Shown here: positions 11,201 to 22,300 of the stretch, piece after piece | Numbering within the stretch: the stretch's first letter is position 1 | How the letters are laid out: the number at the start of each line of letters is the position of its first letter | Assembly: GCA_020698575.1 (NCBI GenBank) | Contig: CM036243.1 | Location: 36,879,488-36,943,487, forward strand | Direction of reading: 5' to 3' | Origin: Bostrychus sinensis | Taxonomy: Eukaryota > Chordata > Actinopteri > Gobiiformes > Eleotridae | DNA length: 64,000 nt | Notes under the pieces: model-generated | The model's input: the letters and a program-made list of their open reading frames with translations, nothing else | The model's database searches: none | What the model was told of the DNA's origin: nothing | Program-made: the position numbers and the translations under genes

Positions 11201-11451
11201 AAAGGATGCAGAGGAGAGCCATAGTCTTGCTATTGTCATCATCACAGTCTCCCTCTACTGGTGAGATCAGAGCAGTGCGGGTGAATAACCCTCTCACCTT
11301 GGGCCAGAACTTGGGCCCTGATCCTCTGCAGACGTCTGGGCAGCGTCACCACTTTCTCCAGCTCATCTCTGAGCTCACAGCGAGACACTGTCCGGCCCGA
11401 GGACAAACTGAGCACGGACAGAAGCAACACAAGCAGCGCCACACGAGACAT
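7621..11451 (-). CDS. Secreted lysozyme C/alpha-lactalbumin-fold protein with mucin-like insertion
   Basis: The four minus-strand exons are 11451-11298, 10337-9969, 8756-8693 and 7786-7621. Phases 1, 1 and 2 agree and give 250 codons plus TGA. The exon pattern matches the four-exon lysozyme/lactalbumin gene. Exon 1 gives a signal peptide (MSRVALLVLLLSVLSLSSG) and RCELRDELEK, like the lysozyme RCEL start. Exon 2 has YGIFQ and RCSADCS, exon 3 has SDEDITDDVQC, and exon 4 carries the last two cysteines. All eight canonical cysteines are present, plus one extra (QLC). The position of catalytic Glu35 is Leu and that of Asp52 is Phe, so muramidase activity is unlikely. The SDEDITDD loop resembles the calcium site of alpha-lactalbumin. 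About 65 residues are inserted before YGIFQ, and an acidic Gly/Asn-rich tail follows the last cysteine. An AATAAA lies 12 bp past the stop. Confidence 0.85.
7905..8200 (+). repeat. tRNA-derived SINE in intron 3 of the lysozyme-like gene
   Basis: The 5' part (cggtagagacgcttgccc ... ggcggttctatccc) looks like tRNA box A and box B promoter elements. The body has 'ccccagggcagctgtggcta' and 'gtagctcaccaca', and the tail ends in 'gtaaagcacctttgagtgtc'. A second copy lies inverted at 10760-10965 and a partial one at 61690-61790. It is followed by a (TAT)n tract. Confidence 0.7.
8208..8272. repeat. (ATT)n microsatellite
   Basis: A nearly perfect ATT tract of about 65 bp lies at the 3' end of the SINE, where such tails often expand. 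Confidence 0.9.
8693..8756 (-). CDS. Lysozyme-like exon 3 with lactalbumin-type calcium loop
   Basis: This small 64-nt exon (phases 1 to 2) encodes FSDEDITDDVQCFIKSGRFW. The run of Asp at spacing D-x-D-x-x-D-D matches the calcium-binding elbow of alpha-lactalbumin and calcium-binding lysozymes. The following Cys is the expected disulphide partner in the helix after the loop. Confidence 0.85.
8890..9900. repeat. About 1 kb of degenerate AGT/AGC trinucleotide repeat in lysozyme-like intron 2
   Basis: The block is dominated by AGT, AGC, AGG and AAT triplets. It contains duplicated sub-blocks, for example the segments around 9040-9240 and 9550-9680, which share 'agcagtagcatg...gaagcaggagtagtagtagc'. 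It produces long open frames of Val, Thr, Leu or Ser on both strands, which are repeat artefacts and not genes. Confidence 0.9.
9969..10337 (-). CDS. Lysozyme-like exon 2 with Thr/Pro mucin-like insertion and RKKR site
   Basis: This exon is 369 nt, whereas exon 2 in lysozyme genes is usually about 160 nt. It encodes, in order, ICEVEKLSYLETS (the cysteine-30/Glu35 region, Glu replaced by Leu), a stretch of Thr, Asn and Pro built from three copies of a TNTTTAPPPP-like unit with four N-T-T sequons, then ARHRREARKKR, then FYGIFQ and the HC...RC...DC cysteines. The repeat is a 30-bp tandem at DNA level (about 10140-10225). RKKR followed by A fits a furin-type consensus, so the mature protein could be clipped after the mucin-like arm. 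The insertion sits where lysozyme has the loop before its beta-sheet. Confidence 0.8.
10760..10965 (-). repeat. Inverted copy of the tRNA-derived SINE
   Basis: It matches the 7905-8200 element in reverse: 'ttccagacactcaaagtcac', 'ggtggtgagctacttctagc', 'cacagctgccctgtggcaga'. It lies in intron 1 of the lysozyme-like gene. The AT-rich stretch before it (10600-10760) has no recognisable feature. Confidence 0.65.
11298..11451 (-). CDS. Lysozyme-like exon 1: signal peptide and first helix
   Basis: The chosen ATG gives a classic signal peptide (basic residue, Leu/Val core, SSG end). The first lysozyme cysteine in RCELRDELEK follows a few residues later. The donor is CAAG/GTGAGA in phase 1, as in lysozyme genes. 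Confidence 0.85.
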
Positions 11452-11456
11452 TTTCT

Positions 11457-11458
<2 letters not shown>

Positions 11459-11497
<39 letters not shown>
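11459..11497. repeat. (GA)n microsatellite just upstream of the lysozyme-like ATG
   Basis: About 38 bp of AG repeat lies within 50 bp of the start codon on the minus strand, so as CT repeat it lies in the probable 5' UTR or core promoter. No TATA box was recognised. Confidence 0.9.
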
Positions 11498-11499
<2 letters not shown>

Positions 11500-14400
11500 A
11501 AGAGCTTCAGACAAAATGAGCACAGACTAAAAGTAAAACAGCAGAGGAACACAAGGCATCTTCTACTGAGCAAGAGAAAAGTAAAAATTAATATAATGCA
11601 GGTTTCAGACAAACTGAGCAACACCAGCAGCATTATTTTGTGAACCAAAATACTCACATTAATGGCCCTGAGCAGAGCCATTTCTAGACACGATAGGTTC
11701 CCAGGGCAAGAGGGACAACTGAAGCCCTTTATAGGCTGTAGGTTTTTTTTTTTTTTTTTGTAAATGCCAACTCAAACCAAAAACATGGTAACAAGGGGCA
11801 TTTGATCAAATTTGACTTGAATTGTTTTCTTGAATGCACAACAGACGGTGAATATTTGGGACAATATAAGGCAGGGGGGCTTCGGGAGTCCTCCCCCAGC
11901 AAAATCTGAACAAAAACATGTGATTTCCTATTTTCTGGTGCATTTTTGATGGTAAATAATATTTCAGGAGGGCTACAATTTATGGTTTAAGGTCCTCCTG
12001 ATGAGGCCCTTTTAGATGAACTGGAAGGCAACGTCACTGAAACAACATGGGGCCCCCTATTCAGCCCTGGGCCCTAGGGAATTGCCTACCTTGCCTATTG
12101 TGACAGCTCTGGCCCTAAGCTCAAAACGTGCCCATTGAAACCCATTCATATCACTTTTGGACCCTGCTCTAATAAAAAATGCATCTTCTTATTTCTCCAC
12201 ATTATCTGAACCCTCTGCATTAAACGTGTGCTCTGAAGTATTTTCTTCCTCACGTCATGTTTACCCTTTACCCTCACTGCTCTGTGAGGCCTCAAGTTTG
12301 CGTGGGCCCCTGTGGATCTATGAAGTGTCTGGGAAAGGTGGCAGACAGGATTTGAGTTTTTGACTAGGAATTTTTCAGAACAAGAGAGATGTGTAGTGGC
12401 ATTTACAGAAGTCTAAATATGATGAAGCTTATACTATGAAGATATGGAAAAGACCACATTATTCCACCATGATAAAAGAATTTACAGTTTAAGGGTTAAA
12501 AGATTAAAATTTTCATTAATATGTCATATGTATGTTAAGGACAGATGCTGATTTAAGGAAATAAAAAAAAAATAAGTAAAAAAAATCATCTTTTTTAATT
12601 GCTTGATCGTTTTTATGAAAACATTTATGTACAAAGGAGCAATACTAGACAGTATAGATGAGATTTTTTTAACTAACAAATATTATTGTGAAACTTCTCC
12701 AGGAGATTCACATATGAGGAAAAAATATATTACATATTGAAATGTTATGTTTTAGTATGAAAATTAGACATTATATTGCATAATTTGCATAACAAGAACT
12801 TAGAAATCGGAAAATTGGATAAAGACATTCCTGGTTAATTTTGAGGTATACTGGATGAAAATGATTTTACAGAGGGAATTATGGATATAATCTTATTTTG
12901 TCTTTGAGTAAATTATAAAATGCAACCTTAATAGCCTAAAAAATACTTTTTGACAAGTTTTTAGGAGTTAAATGCCCAATAATTTAGGCTAGGAATCATA
13001 TGTCAAGAAATCCCTCTGTAAAAGCCTTCACAAAACTGGAAAATGTTGTACTTGTATGAACTGCTGAAGTGGAGATATCTGACTTAGAATAGTAGTAGTA
13101 GTAGTAGTAGTAGTAGAAGTAGTAAAGGTAGTAGTAGCAGTGCCACTGACGTTTTACCTGTGGTGTATGTGAATGTATTTTCTGTAACAAATAAATGTAT
13201 CTTTCAGAAAATATACCTCAAAAGTGTAAACAAGTATCTGGTTACTCTCCACCTCCGCCCTGCTGTCCACTAAAAGTATCTTTGAATATTTCCAGTACAC
13301 ACAACTTAATCAAATGATAGTAAATGTAACAAATAAAGGTTACTCTCACCAGGTGATAGTCGGATCCCTGCTGCAGGAGAAGTGTGGGCTGCTCAGACCC
13401 CTCCCCAGTATTTGTACCACAGCAGAAACCTGTTTGTCTAAGTCCTGGTCCTGGTCTGAGGAGGATCCTGTCTCCGGTCTGTTAACACCGTCTTTTAACA
13501 CACAACACACAGAGAGCAGAGTGTTACGCTGGTTCACAGCTGTCTCCTGCACAGGGCTGGACTCAGGTGAAAAAGGAAAATGCTGAGGGTGCAGAGTGAC
13601 AGAGGGGCACCTGCCTCTGCCCCGTGCTTCAGCGCAATAAGGCTTAAAATGAACCTGATCAATAACAAAAATACTGATAAAGTATGGAGACTGTGGAGAG
13701 TTTTGAGTCCATAGAAGTGCTCTACTTTTGTCAAGCTTGAAGTCACTTTTTATTTGATGACAATCGACCTCTTACTCGTGGAGATAGGATCAGAAATGCA
13801 GAAATACCTGCAGTAATGAAAGACACGAGTTACTGAGGCAGTGTCTGATGCCTTTCTCACAATATTTTAGCTGTTTTATTATAAAAGCAACATAAAACAT
13901 GAGTCCAGACGTCCTGACAAAAGCTTCTGTAGCCTGTAGTGTCCTCTCGAGCCTCTGTCCAGGCTGAGACTGAAGACTGTGTGACCCTGTGCTGCAGGGG
14001 CGGAGCAGAGCTGGGGGCGGAGCAGAGCTGGGGGCTCCACTGGGGAACCACTAACAGAGGATTTTGACAAAATTCCTAATTATGAAAGCTGTAAGTGGCC
14101 ATATGTCATATTAACAACTTATAAAACAAGCTTAATTTTCCGAGGATAATGGTTTAATTTACCATTTTCTCGGTAAAAGAAACTGTTTTCTTGATATAAC
14201 AAAAAAATATATGTCATTATCTCTGGAAACAAAAGAATTAAGTTGTTATAATGAAATTGGGGGCGGGGGGTTGGGGGCGGGGGTTGGGACTCCATGGCCG
14301 CTTACTGCTTCTGTAAAGCAGCCTCTGTAAAACAAACAAAAACTAGAGCTAAATCACACTATGCCCCAGTCTGTGTAGAAAAGCAGCTCGTGTGTAAAAT

Positions 14401-14990
14401 GTGAGTCGTTATAAGAAACAATGTTTTGTCTTGAAACATGAAGAGAAGCAAAATCATAATTAGTCTCCTTTTTTTACAACAATTCAGTTTCAATTCAACT
14501 TTATTCCAGACTCTTATGGCTCAATAATGATATGATGCTACAACAGCAGGGGTCTCCAACCTTTAGCTCATGAGCTTCCAGTAACTCATCCACTGTCCAA
14601 GTAACTCCCCAAAGGCTTCATAAATCCTACAGAAGTTTGCGCAGTCAAATTTGGAAAACCAACCTGTTTATGTAAGTAAGACATGCAGCAAGAATGACCA
14701 CAGCTAAAAGGTTAAAAACCACTTTTCCAACAAATTCTTATTTTCTTGAGGATTAGTTATTGATTTAAGGCAATGAAAGACTCAACCAGTTTAACCAAGT
14801 GTGTATGTGAGCTCTGCAGGGGAAGCGTGCAGTTCCTGCAGAAACACAAAGTGCACACAGTGAACTAAACAGTTGTTTCAATGCAAAATAAGCTGTGGAC
14901 ACCAAATGTCCAAGAAAAACAAAAACACATTTTTGTTTGGTTGAAAGTAGCTCTGGGATTAAAAGACCATTGTCCAGTGTGTAACCCACC
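11500..14990. other. Intergenic DNA between lysozyme-like and C3-like genes, first part
   Basis: No gene was recognised. The stretch contains a poly-T run (11743-11759), an AGT microsatellite (13088-13135), a dispersed repeat at 13570-13745 that recurs inverted at 36570-36750 ('gtccatagaagtgctctact', 'ggggcacctgcc'), and a strong G-run cluster at 14259-14288. The rest is AT-rich and featureless by eye. Confidence 0.5.
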
Positions 14991-14993
14991 TAA

Positions 14994-15727
14994 AGCTGGG
15001 GACACACTACACGATTTTTGGCCCATTTTTATAACGATTCACAGTTGCAGCGAGTCTTTACCAGTCAACAACAGTTGCAGGGAATCGTAATCACCAGTCG
15101 GCCCTGAAATCCGTTAGTGTGTGATGTTCAAAGACTCGAATCGTTAAGTGTGTGCGCCGCAAAAACCTGGCCTGACATCAGTCGCAAGCAATCAAACATG
15201 TTTGAATTTTAAAGCCGACTCTGGACGCACTCCTGTAGTGTGGGCTGTTTACATCCAACTGGGAATTCATGGCGTCCAGCGGCCGATGAAAAACTGCTGA
15301 TGGGACACAGGAAATAGCGTCAGGACGCAGACGAAGAAACAGGAAGCGGCGGGAAAATATAAGCGGAAATTTGAAGAAGAAGAAAACATAAACAACCATG
15401 GCAAACACCGAAGAAAGTTGAGCGCTACCCAAGCGAAACTGGATACATAGCCGTTTTTTCTTTCCCTTTTTCCAAACAGATAGCTACGCACACAACGGCA
15501 ACAGCGACCCAGGTAGCTCCATGTTTGTTTACCATTTAGTTCTCGCGAGTTCCCCCCAGAGTTTGCTGCGTTTGTTTGGCGTCAGTTGCAGTTACAGATC
15601 TTGTAGTGTGTGAGCCCCAGTCCTTCAGTCGTCAGAACTAAATCTACTGAAACCAGTCGTTAGTGTGTGCTCCTAGTCTTTTCAGAATCTGTAACGACTG
15701 AGAAAATCGTGTAGTGTGTCCCCAGCT
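14994..15727. mobile_element. PIF/Harbinger-like MITE, TSD TAA
   Basis: The ends are inverted over at least 24 bp: AGCTGGGGACACACTACACG at the left and its complement at the right. They are flanked on both sides by TAA (14991-14993 and 15728-15730). The 3-bp TWA-type target duplication is typical of PIF/Harbinger elements. The 734-bp interior has no transposase frame, so the element is non-autonomous. Subterminal copies of 'gtcgttagtgtgtg' suggest transposase-binding repeats. Confidence 0.65.
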
Positions 15728-16094
15728 TAAGGCCCATAGTCACTGGGACAGGGTCAAGTACCTGCGGCCCCTAACGGTAATAAGTGGAAAAAGATAAATG
15801 GAGATGAATTTTACAAAGTTTGAGTAGCTCTCTGCCATTTTCTTTTTGTAAAAGTAGCTCTCAGGGGGAAAAAAGGCTGCAGACTCCTGTACTACAGTGT
15901 AGTAGCTGCTGAAAATCAAATATAATCTAAAATACACCAGAGTACAGGAAATAACATCTGTACATCTGCCTTCTACTGTAGCAGCAGCACAGTTATAGTT
16001 CTAATTTGTACAACAATAAGTATTTGGATAACCTTGAATACTGTGCTATTATATATTATGGGTTTATTTGATGTAAATTGTAGTAACGAGTAGT

Positions 16095-17175
16095 TAGAGG
16101 AGTTTAAGCAACATTATATGGGGAGTAAAAAGATAAACTGTGAATATTATAATCCAGAAGATTTAAAGCAAATAAATTTAAACAATGACCTTAGTTTTTC
16201 ATTGATGCATTTAAATATTAGAAGTCTTAAAAAACATCACGATGATTTAGTTAATTTACTTGCTAGTATTGGACATAGTTTTGATGTAATTGGTTGTAGT
16301 GGAACCTGGATGAATGAACAGGCATTTGTAGATATTCATAATCTAGATGGATACTCATTGTACTGTAAAACTGGGGGAGGTGTATGCCTGTATATAAAAT
16401 CTCAATATTCAGTAAAGGTACGAAATTATGCTGACTGTGCATATAATACCTTAACTGCTGAAATAACAGATTCCATTAATCATACTATTCCTTAAATTAA
16501 ATGGAAAAAACAAAAAACCATGGATTACACAAGGAATTTTAAAATCTATCAAAAAGAAGAACAAACTTTACAATTGGTATGTAAAAAATCCAATTAATAA
16601 CAATAAAACGGTATATACAAAGCAAAACTAAGCAAAACTTACTTTCTGATTTTCTGTCCAAACAGAAATAGATACAATGATTACCATATAAATATCATTA
16701 TAGATGGCAGGGCTATTAAAGGAATTGTCATAGATCAGTCCATAAATTTTAAAAAACATATTGCTGAGCGAGTCAAAAAACTGTCTAAATTTGTTGGCCT
16801 GTTTTTTAAAGTGAGACACTTTCTTCCACTGGAAGCATTATTGTTAATGCACAGATCACTGTTTGAGCCTCATTTAAATGATTGTAACATTATCTGTGCA
16901 AATACATTTATCTCTCTAAATGACAGGCTTTACAAAAGAAAGCTATAAGAGCTATATCCTGGTCTTTGCCTAACTGTCCAGCTAACCCTCTCTTCCATAG
17001 CTGTGGTCTCTTAAAACTCCCTGAAAGTAATCTGTACAATAAAGATTGCACAATGTACAACGTTATTTACAAGTTCAACTCCAGGTTGTGTGACCTTATT
17101 CCAATATACTCACTTTCTCACCAACATAATACTTCAAATAAGTTACTTTTAAAGGGTAAAAAAGAAAATTAAAAT
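16095..17175 (+). pseudogene. Decayed non-LTR retrotransposon (LINE), endonuclease and RT-tail fragments
   Basis: At 16118-16495 an open frame contains SFSLMHLNIRSLKKHHDDL and SFDVIGCSGTWM, which are hallmarks of the LINE AP-type endonuclease start. At 16500-16620 another frame has KPWITQGILKSIKKKNKLYN, typical of the linker before reverse transcriptase. At 16700-17170 the C-terminal RT/thumb-like phrases FVGLFFKVRHFLP and LYNKDCTMYNVIYKFN are found. The catalytic RT core is absent and frames are broken, so this is an internally deleted relic. Confidence 0.7.
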
Positions 17176-17817
17176 GTACCAGTTTTAGTATATGTTGTAG
17201 AGGTCCACAAATATAGAGCGAGCTTGATTATAATATAAAACAATCAACATCGTTATCCATATCCAGCTACTGGAGAAATACACGTAAACGCTGTCGTGGC
17301 TGGGTTTCTCAGAAAATATGCTGCTTTTTTCTCTTCCTGCTCAGATCATTGCATAAACAGCGCTCTCAGGGACATACAGCAGGAGCCTTTTGTGTACAGG
17401 AGCTTGAGTGTGCAGACCACTGTTTATATTGTACGTGTGTTTATAAAACTCCTGTTTTGTATTGTCGTCATATGGTGAGACCAACCATAACTGTAGGACC
17501 TTTTCCTATTTTGTTTTTAATTAGTTTTGATTATTACTGTGATTTGTGTTGGCCGAATTGTGGTTGTTATTTTACTTTCATCGTGTTATTTGTGAAAGAT
17601 TGTAATATAGTAATAATAATAATAAAAATCCAAATAATTATAAAAAGTTTAAAATAATAATACAATGGTAACCAGTGTAAAACCGTTGGGAATAGTAGAA
17701 ATGATATTGATGAAATAATATAAAGGCCACAAAAGAGCACAGTGTAATAGTGTACTTTTGCATATTTGTGTGTTGAATGTTCAAGGATGTTTCCTCAAAG
17801 ACAATATTTAAACAAAC

Positions 17818-18467
17818 TGAGACACACAGAGAGGACAAACTGAGACACACAGAGAGGACAAACTGAGACACACAGAGGACAAACTGAGACACAGAGAGGA
17901 CAAACTGAGACACACAGAGGACAAACTGAGACACACAGAGGACAAACTGAGACACACAGAGGACAAACTGAGACACACAGAGGACAAACTGAGACACACA
18001 GAGGACAAACTGAGACACACAGAGAGGACAAACTGAGACACACAGAGGACAAACTGAGACACAGAGAGGACAAACTGAGACACACAGAGGACAAACTGAG
18101 ACACACAGAGGACAAACTGAGACACAGAGAGAGGACAAACTGAGACACACAGAGGACAAACTGAGACACACAGAGGACAAACTGAGACACAGAGAGGACA
18201 AACTGAGACACACAGAGAGGACAAACTGAGACACAGAGAGGACAAACTGAGACACACAGAGGACAAACTGAGACACACAGAGAGGACAAACTGAGACACA
18301 GAGAGGACAAACTGAGACACAGAGAGGACAAACTGAGACACACAGAGAGGACAAACTGAGACACACAGAGGACAAACTGAGACACAGAGAGGACAAACTG
18401 AGACACACAGAGGACAAACTGAGACACACAGAGGACAAACTGAGACACACAGAGGACAAACTGTCCT
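17818..18467. repeat. Minisatellite, about 21-bp unit (gacaaactgagacacacagag)
   Basis: About 31 tandem units of 19, 21 or 23 bp, differing by AC/AG dinucleotide copies. The minus strand is open in several frames (CVSQFVL repeats) only because of the period; no start, splice or domain context supports coding. Confidence 0.95.
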
Positions 18468-18486
18468 AACATTGTCAGAGCAAACC

Positions 18487-18977
18487 CAGTGGTGGAATGT
18501 AACAATTAAATGTACTTAGTTACTTTACTTAAGTAAATTTTACAAGGGGTACTTTTACTTTTACTTGACTACATTTTAGCGCGAGTGTCTGTACTTTTTA
18601 CTCCACTACTTTTTTGAATTGGTTTGAAGTAAAAAGTATTTTGGGTTTGATTTAAAATCATTAGTTTTTGCTGCGTCGCCATTGGAGACGCAGTACTTCC
18701 ACAGTACTTCCACAGTACTTCCACAGTACTTCCACAGTACTTCAGTATAACAGATGCAGTAAAGTAGTAGTCTTCAGAAAAAGCTCAGTACAGATTCAGT
18801 GTCTTCTGTTGCTCAGGTTAACCTTTAGTTTTCAGCAAAATCCCTCACTTTTAACACATTCATTAGTTCTTGAATCTGTGTGAAATACTTTTACTTTTTT
18901 ACTCACAAGTACATTTGAAAGTAAGTACTTTTATACTTTTCCTTAAGTAGAAAAATGGAGTACTTCTTCCACCACTG
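18487..18977. mobile_element. hAT-type MITE with near-perfect 8-bp TSD
   Basis: The inverted ends CAGTGGTGGAA and TTCCACCACTG bound 491 bp rich in 'aagtacttttactttt' motifs. The flanking octamers agcaaacc (18479-18486) and agccaacc (18978-18985) differ at one base, as expected for an old 8-bp hAT target duplication. A short tandem of 'agtacttccac' lies at 18690-18745. Confidence 0.7.
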
Positions 18978-19311
18978 AGCCAACCACAAGTGCTCACCTT
19001 TATCATGGAAACATAGTAACATCAGGCACCTTTCAAGTACATTTTGTACTGACAGCTCTGGAGCAGTGAACTGAGATGATCTTTCCAGGATACTATAACT
19101 AGACTAACCTGTAATACTAATACTACTATAATACTATTACTACTGTGTACTTTCTGTCTGGATCAGAACAATAGTATGTAGCTGTTTCATCTCTGAATGA
19201 GTTTTTCCAGGACGTGCAGAACTAGTTTCTCTGTGATTGACTTTAGACTTAGATGTTTAAGTTTGTTGTGTCTGGTCACCCACAGGAGTCAGGAGAGAAA
19301 GGAGACACAAA

Positions 19312-22300
19312 ATATAATCCTGGTTTAGTTCTGGTTCAGTCCTGGTTTAGTCCTGGTTCAGTCCTGGTTCAGTCCTGGTTCAGTCCTGGTTTAGTTCTGT
19401 TTCAGTCCTGGTTTACTTCTGCTTCAGTTCTGGTTTAGTCCTGGTTCAGTCCTGGTTCAGTCCTGGTTCAGTCCTGGTTCAGTCCTGGTTTAGTTCTGTT
19501 TCAGTCCTGGTTTACTTCTGGTTCAGTCCTGGTTCAGTCCTGGTTCAGTCCTGGTTTACTTCTGGTTCAGTTCTGGTTTAGTCCTGGTTCAGTCCTGGTT
19601 CAGTCCTGGTTCAGTCCTGGTTTAGTTCTGTTTCAGTCCTGGTTTACTTCTGGTTCAGTCCTGGTTCAGTCCTGGTTCAGTCCTGGTTTACTTCTGGTTC
19701 AGTTCTGGTTCAGTCCTGGTTCAGTCCTGGTTCAGTCCTGGTTTACTTCTGGTTCAGTTCTGGTTTAGTCCTGGTTCAGTCCTGGTTCAGTCCTGGTTTA
19801 GTTCTGGTTCAGTCTTGGTTTAGTTCTGGTTCAGTCCTGGTTCAGTCCTGGTTTAGTTCTGGTTCAGTCCTGGTTTAGTTCTGGTTCAGTCCTGGTTCAG
19901 TCCTGGTTTAGTTCTGTTTCAGTCCTGGTTCAGTCCTGGTTTAGTTCTGGTTCAGTCCTGGTTCAGTCCTGGTTTAGTTCTGGTTCAGTCCTGGTTCAGT
20001 CCTGGTTTAGTTCTGTTTCAGTCCTGGTTCAGTCCTGGTTTAGTTCTGGTTCAGTCCTGGTTTACTTCTGGTTCAGTTCTGGTTTAGTCCTGGTTCAGTC
20101 CTGGTTCAGTCCTGGTTTAGTTCTGTTTCAGTCCTGGTTCAGTCCTGGTTCAGTCCTGGTTTACTTCTGGTTCAGTTCTGGTTTAGTCCTGGTTCAGTCC
20201 TGGTTCAGTCCTGGTTTAGTTCTGGTTCAGTCCTGGTTTAGTTCTGGTTCAGTCCTGGTTCAGTCCTGGTTTAGTTCTGGTTCAGTCCTGGTTCAGTCCT
20301 GGTTTAGTTCTGTTTCAGTCCTGGTTCAGTCCTGGTTTAGTTCTGGTTCAGTCCTGGTTCAGTCCTGGTTTAGTTCTGGTTCAGTCCTGGTTCAGTCCTG
20401 GTTTAGTTCTGGTTCAGTCCTGGTTTAGTTCTGGTTCAGTCCTGGTTCAGTCCTGGTTTAGTTCTGTTTCAGTCCTGGTTCAGTCCTGGTTTAGTTCTGG
20501 TTCAGTCCTGGTTCAGTCCTGGTTTAGTTCTGGTTCAGTCCTGGTTCAGTCCTGGTTTAGTTCTGTTTCAGTCCTGGTTCAGTCCTGGTTTAGTTCTGGT
20601 TCAGTCCTGGTTCAGTCCTGGTTTAGTTCTGGTTCAGTCCTGGTTCAGTCCTGGTTCAGTCCTGATTCAGTCCTGGTTCAGTCCTGGTTTACTTCTGGTT
20701 CCGTTCTGGTTTAGTCCTGGTTCAGTCCTGGTTCAGTCCTGGTTCAGTCCTGGTTTAGTTCTGGTTCAGTTCTGGTTCAGTCCTGGTTCAGTTCTGGTTC
20801 AGTCCTGGTTCAGACCTGGTTCAGACCTGGTTCAGACCTGGTTCAGTCCTGGTTCAGTCCTGGTTTAGTTCTGTTTCAGTCCTGGTTCAGTCCTGGTTCA
20901 GACCTGGTTCAGTCCTGGTTCAGTCCTGGTTCAGTCCTGGTTCAGACCTGGTTCAGACCTGGTTCAGTCCTGGTTCAGACCTGGTTCAGTCCTGGTTCAG
21001 TCCTGGTTCAGTCCTGGTTCAGTTCTGGTTCAGTCCTGGTTCAGTCCTGGTTCAGTCCTGGTTCAGTCCTGGTTTAGTCCTGGTTCAGTCCTGGTTCAGT
21101 CCTGGTTTAGTCCTGGTTTACTTCTGGTTCAGTTCTGGTTTAGTCCTGGTTCAGTCCTGGTTCAGTCCTGGTTTAGTTCTGGTTCAGTCCTGGTTTAGTT
21201 CTGGTTCAGTCCTGGTTCAGTCCTGGTTTAGTTCTGGTTCAGTCCTGGTTCAGTCCTGGTTTAGTTCTGTTTCAGTCCTGGTTCAGTCCTGGTTTAGTTC
21301 TGGTTCAGTCCTGGTTCAGTCCTGGTTTAGTTCTGGTTCAGTCCTGGTTTAGTTCTGGTTCAGTCCTGGTTCAGTCCTGGTTTAGTTCTGTTTCAGTCCT
21401 GGTTTAGTTCTGGTTCAGTCCTGGTTCAGTCCTGGTTTAGTTCTGTTTCAGTCCTGGTTCAGTCCTGGTTTAGTTCTGGTTCAGTCCTGGTTCAGTCCTG
21501 GTTTAGTTCTGGTTCAGTCCTGGTTCAGTCCTAGTTTAGTTCTGGTTCAGTCCTGGTTCAGTCCTGGTTTAGTTCTGGTTCAGTCCTGGTTTAGTTCTGG
21601 TTCAGTCCTGGTTCAGTCCTGGTTTAGTTCTGGTTCAGTCCTGGTTTAGTTCTGGTTCAGTCCTGGTTCAGTCCTGGTTTAGTTCTGTTTCAGTCCTGGT
21701 TCAGTCCTGGTTTAGTTCTGTTTCAGTCCTGGTTCAGTCCTGGTTTAGTTCTGGTTCAGTCCTGGTTCAGTCCTGGTTTAGTTCTGTTTCAGTCCTGGTT
21801 CAGTCCTGGTTTAGTTCTGGTTCAGTCCTGGTTCAGTCCTGGTTTAGTTCTGGTTCAGTCCTGGTTCAGTCCTGGTTCAGTCCTGGTTCAGTCCTGATTC
21901 AGTCCTGGTTCAGTCCTGGTTTACTTCTGGTTCAGTTCTGGTTTAGTCCTGGTTCAGTCCTGGTTCAGTCCTGGTTCAGTCCTGGTTTAGTTCTGGTTCA
22001 GTTCTGGTTCAGTCCTGGTTCAGTCCTGGTTCAGACCTGGTTCAGACCTGGTTCAGACCTGGTTCAGTCCTGGTTCAGTCCTGGTTTAGTTCTGTTTCAG
22101 TCCTGGTTCAGTCCTGGTTCAGACCTGGTTCAGTCCTGGTTCAGTCCTGGTTCAGTCCTGGTTCAGACCTGGTTCAGACCTGGTTCAGTCCTGGTTCAGT
22201 CCTGGTTCAGTCCTGGTTTAGTTCTGGTTCAGTTCTGGTTCAGTCCTGGTTCAGTCCTGGTTCAGACCTGGTTCAGACCTGGTTCAGACCTGGTTCAGTC

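Noticed and set aside
15178..15491. Minus-strand hydrophobic frames
   Set aside because: They lie wholly inside the Harbinger-like MITE and have no transposase or other family resemblance.
17638..18505. Minus-strand frames of 170-270 codons (CLSLSSVCLSLSS)
   Set aside because: They are artefacts of the 21-bp minisatellite; the three overlapping frames translate the same repeat.
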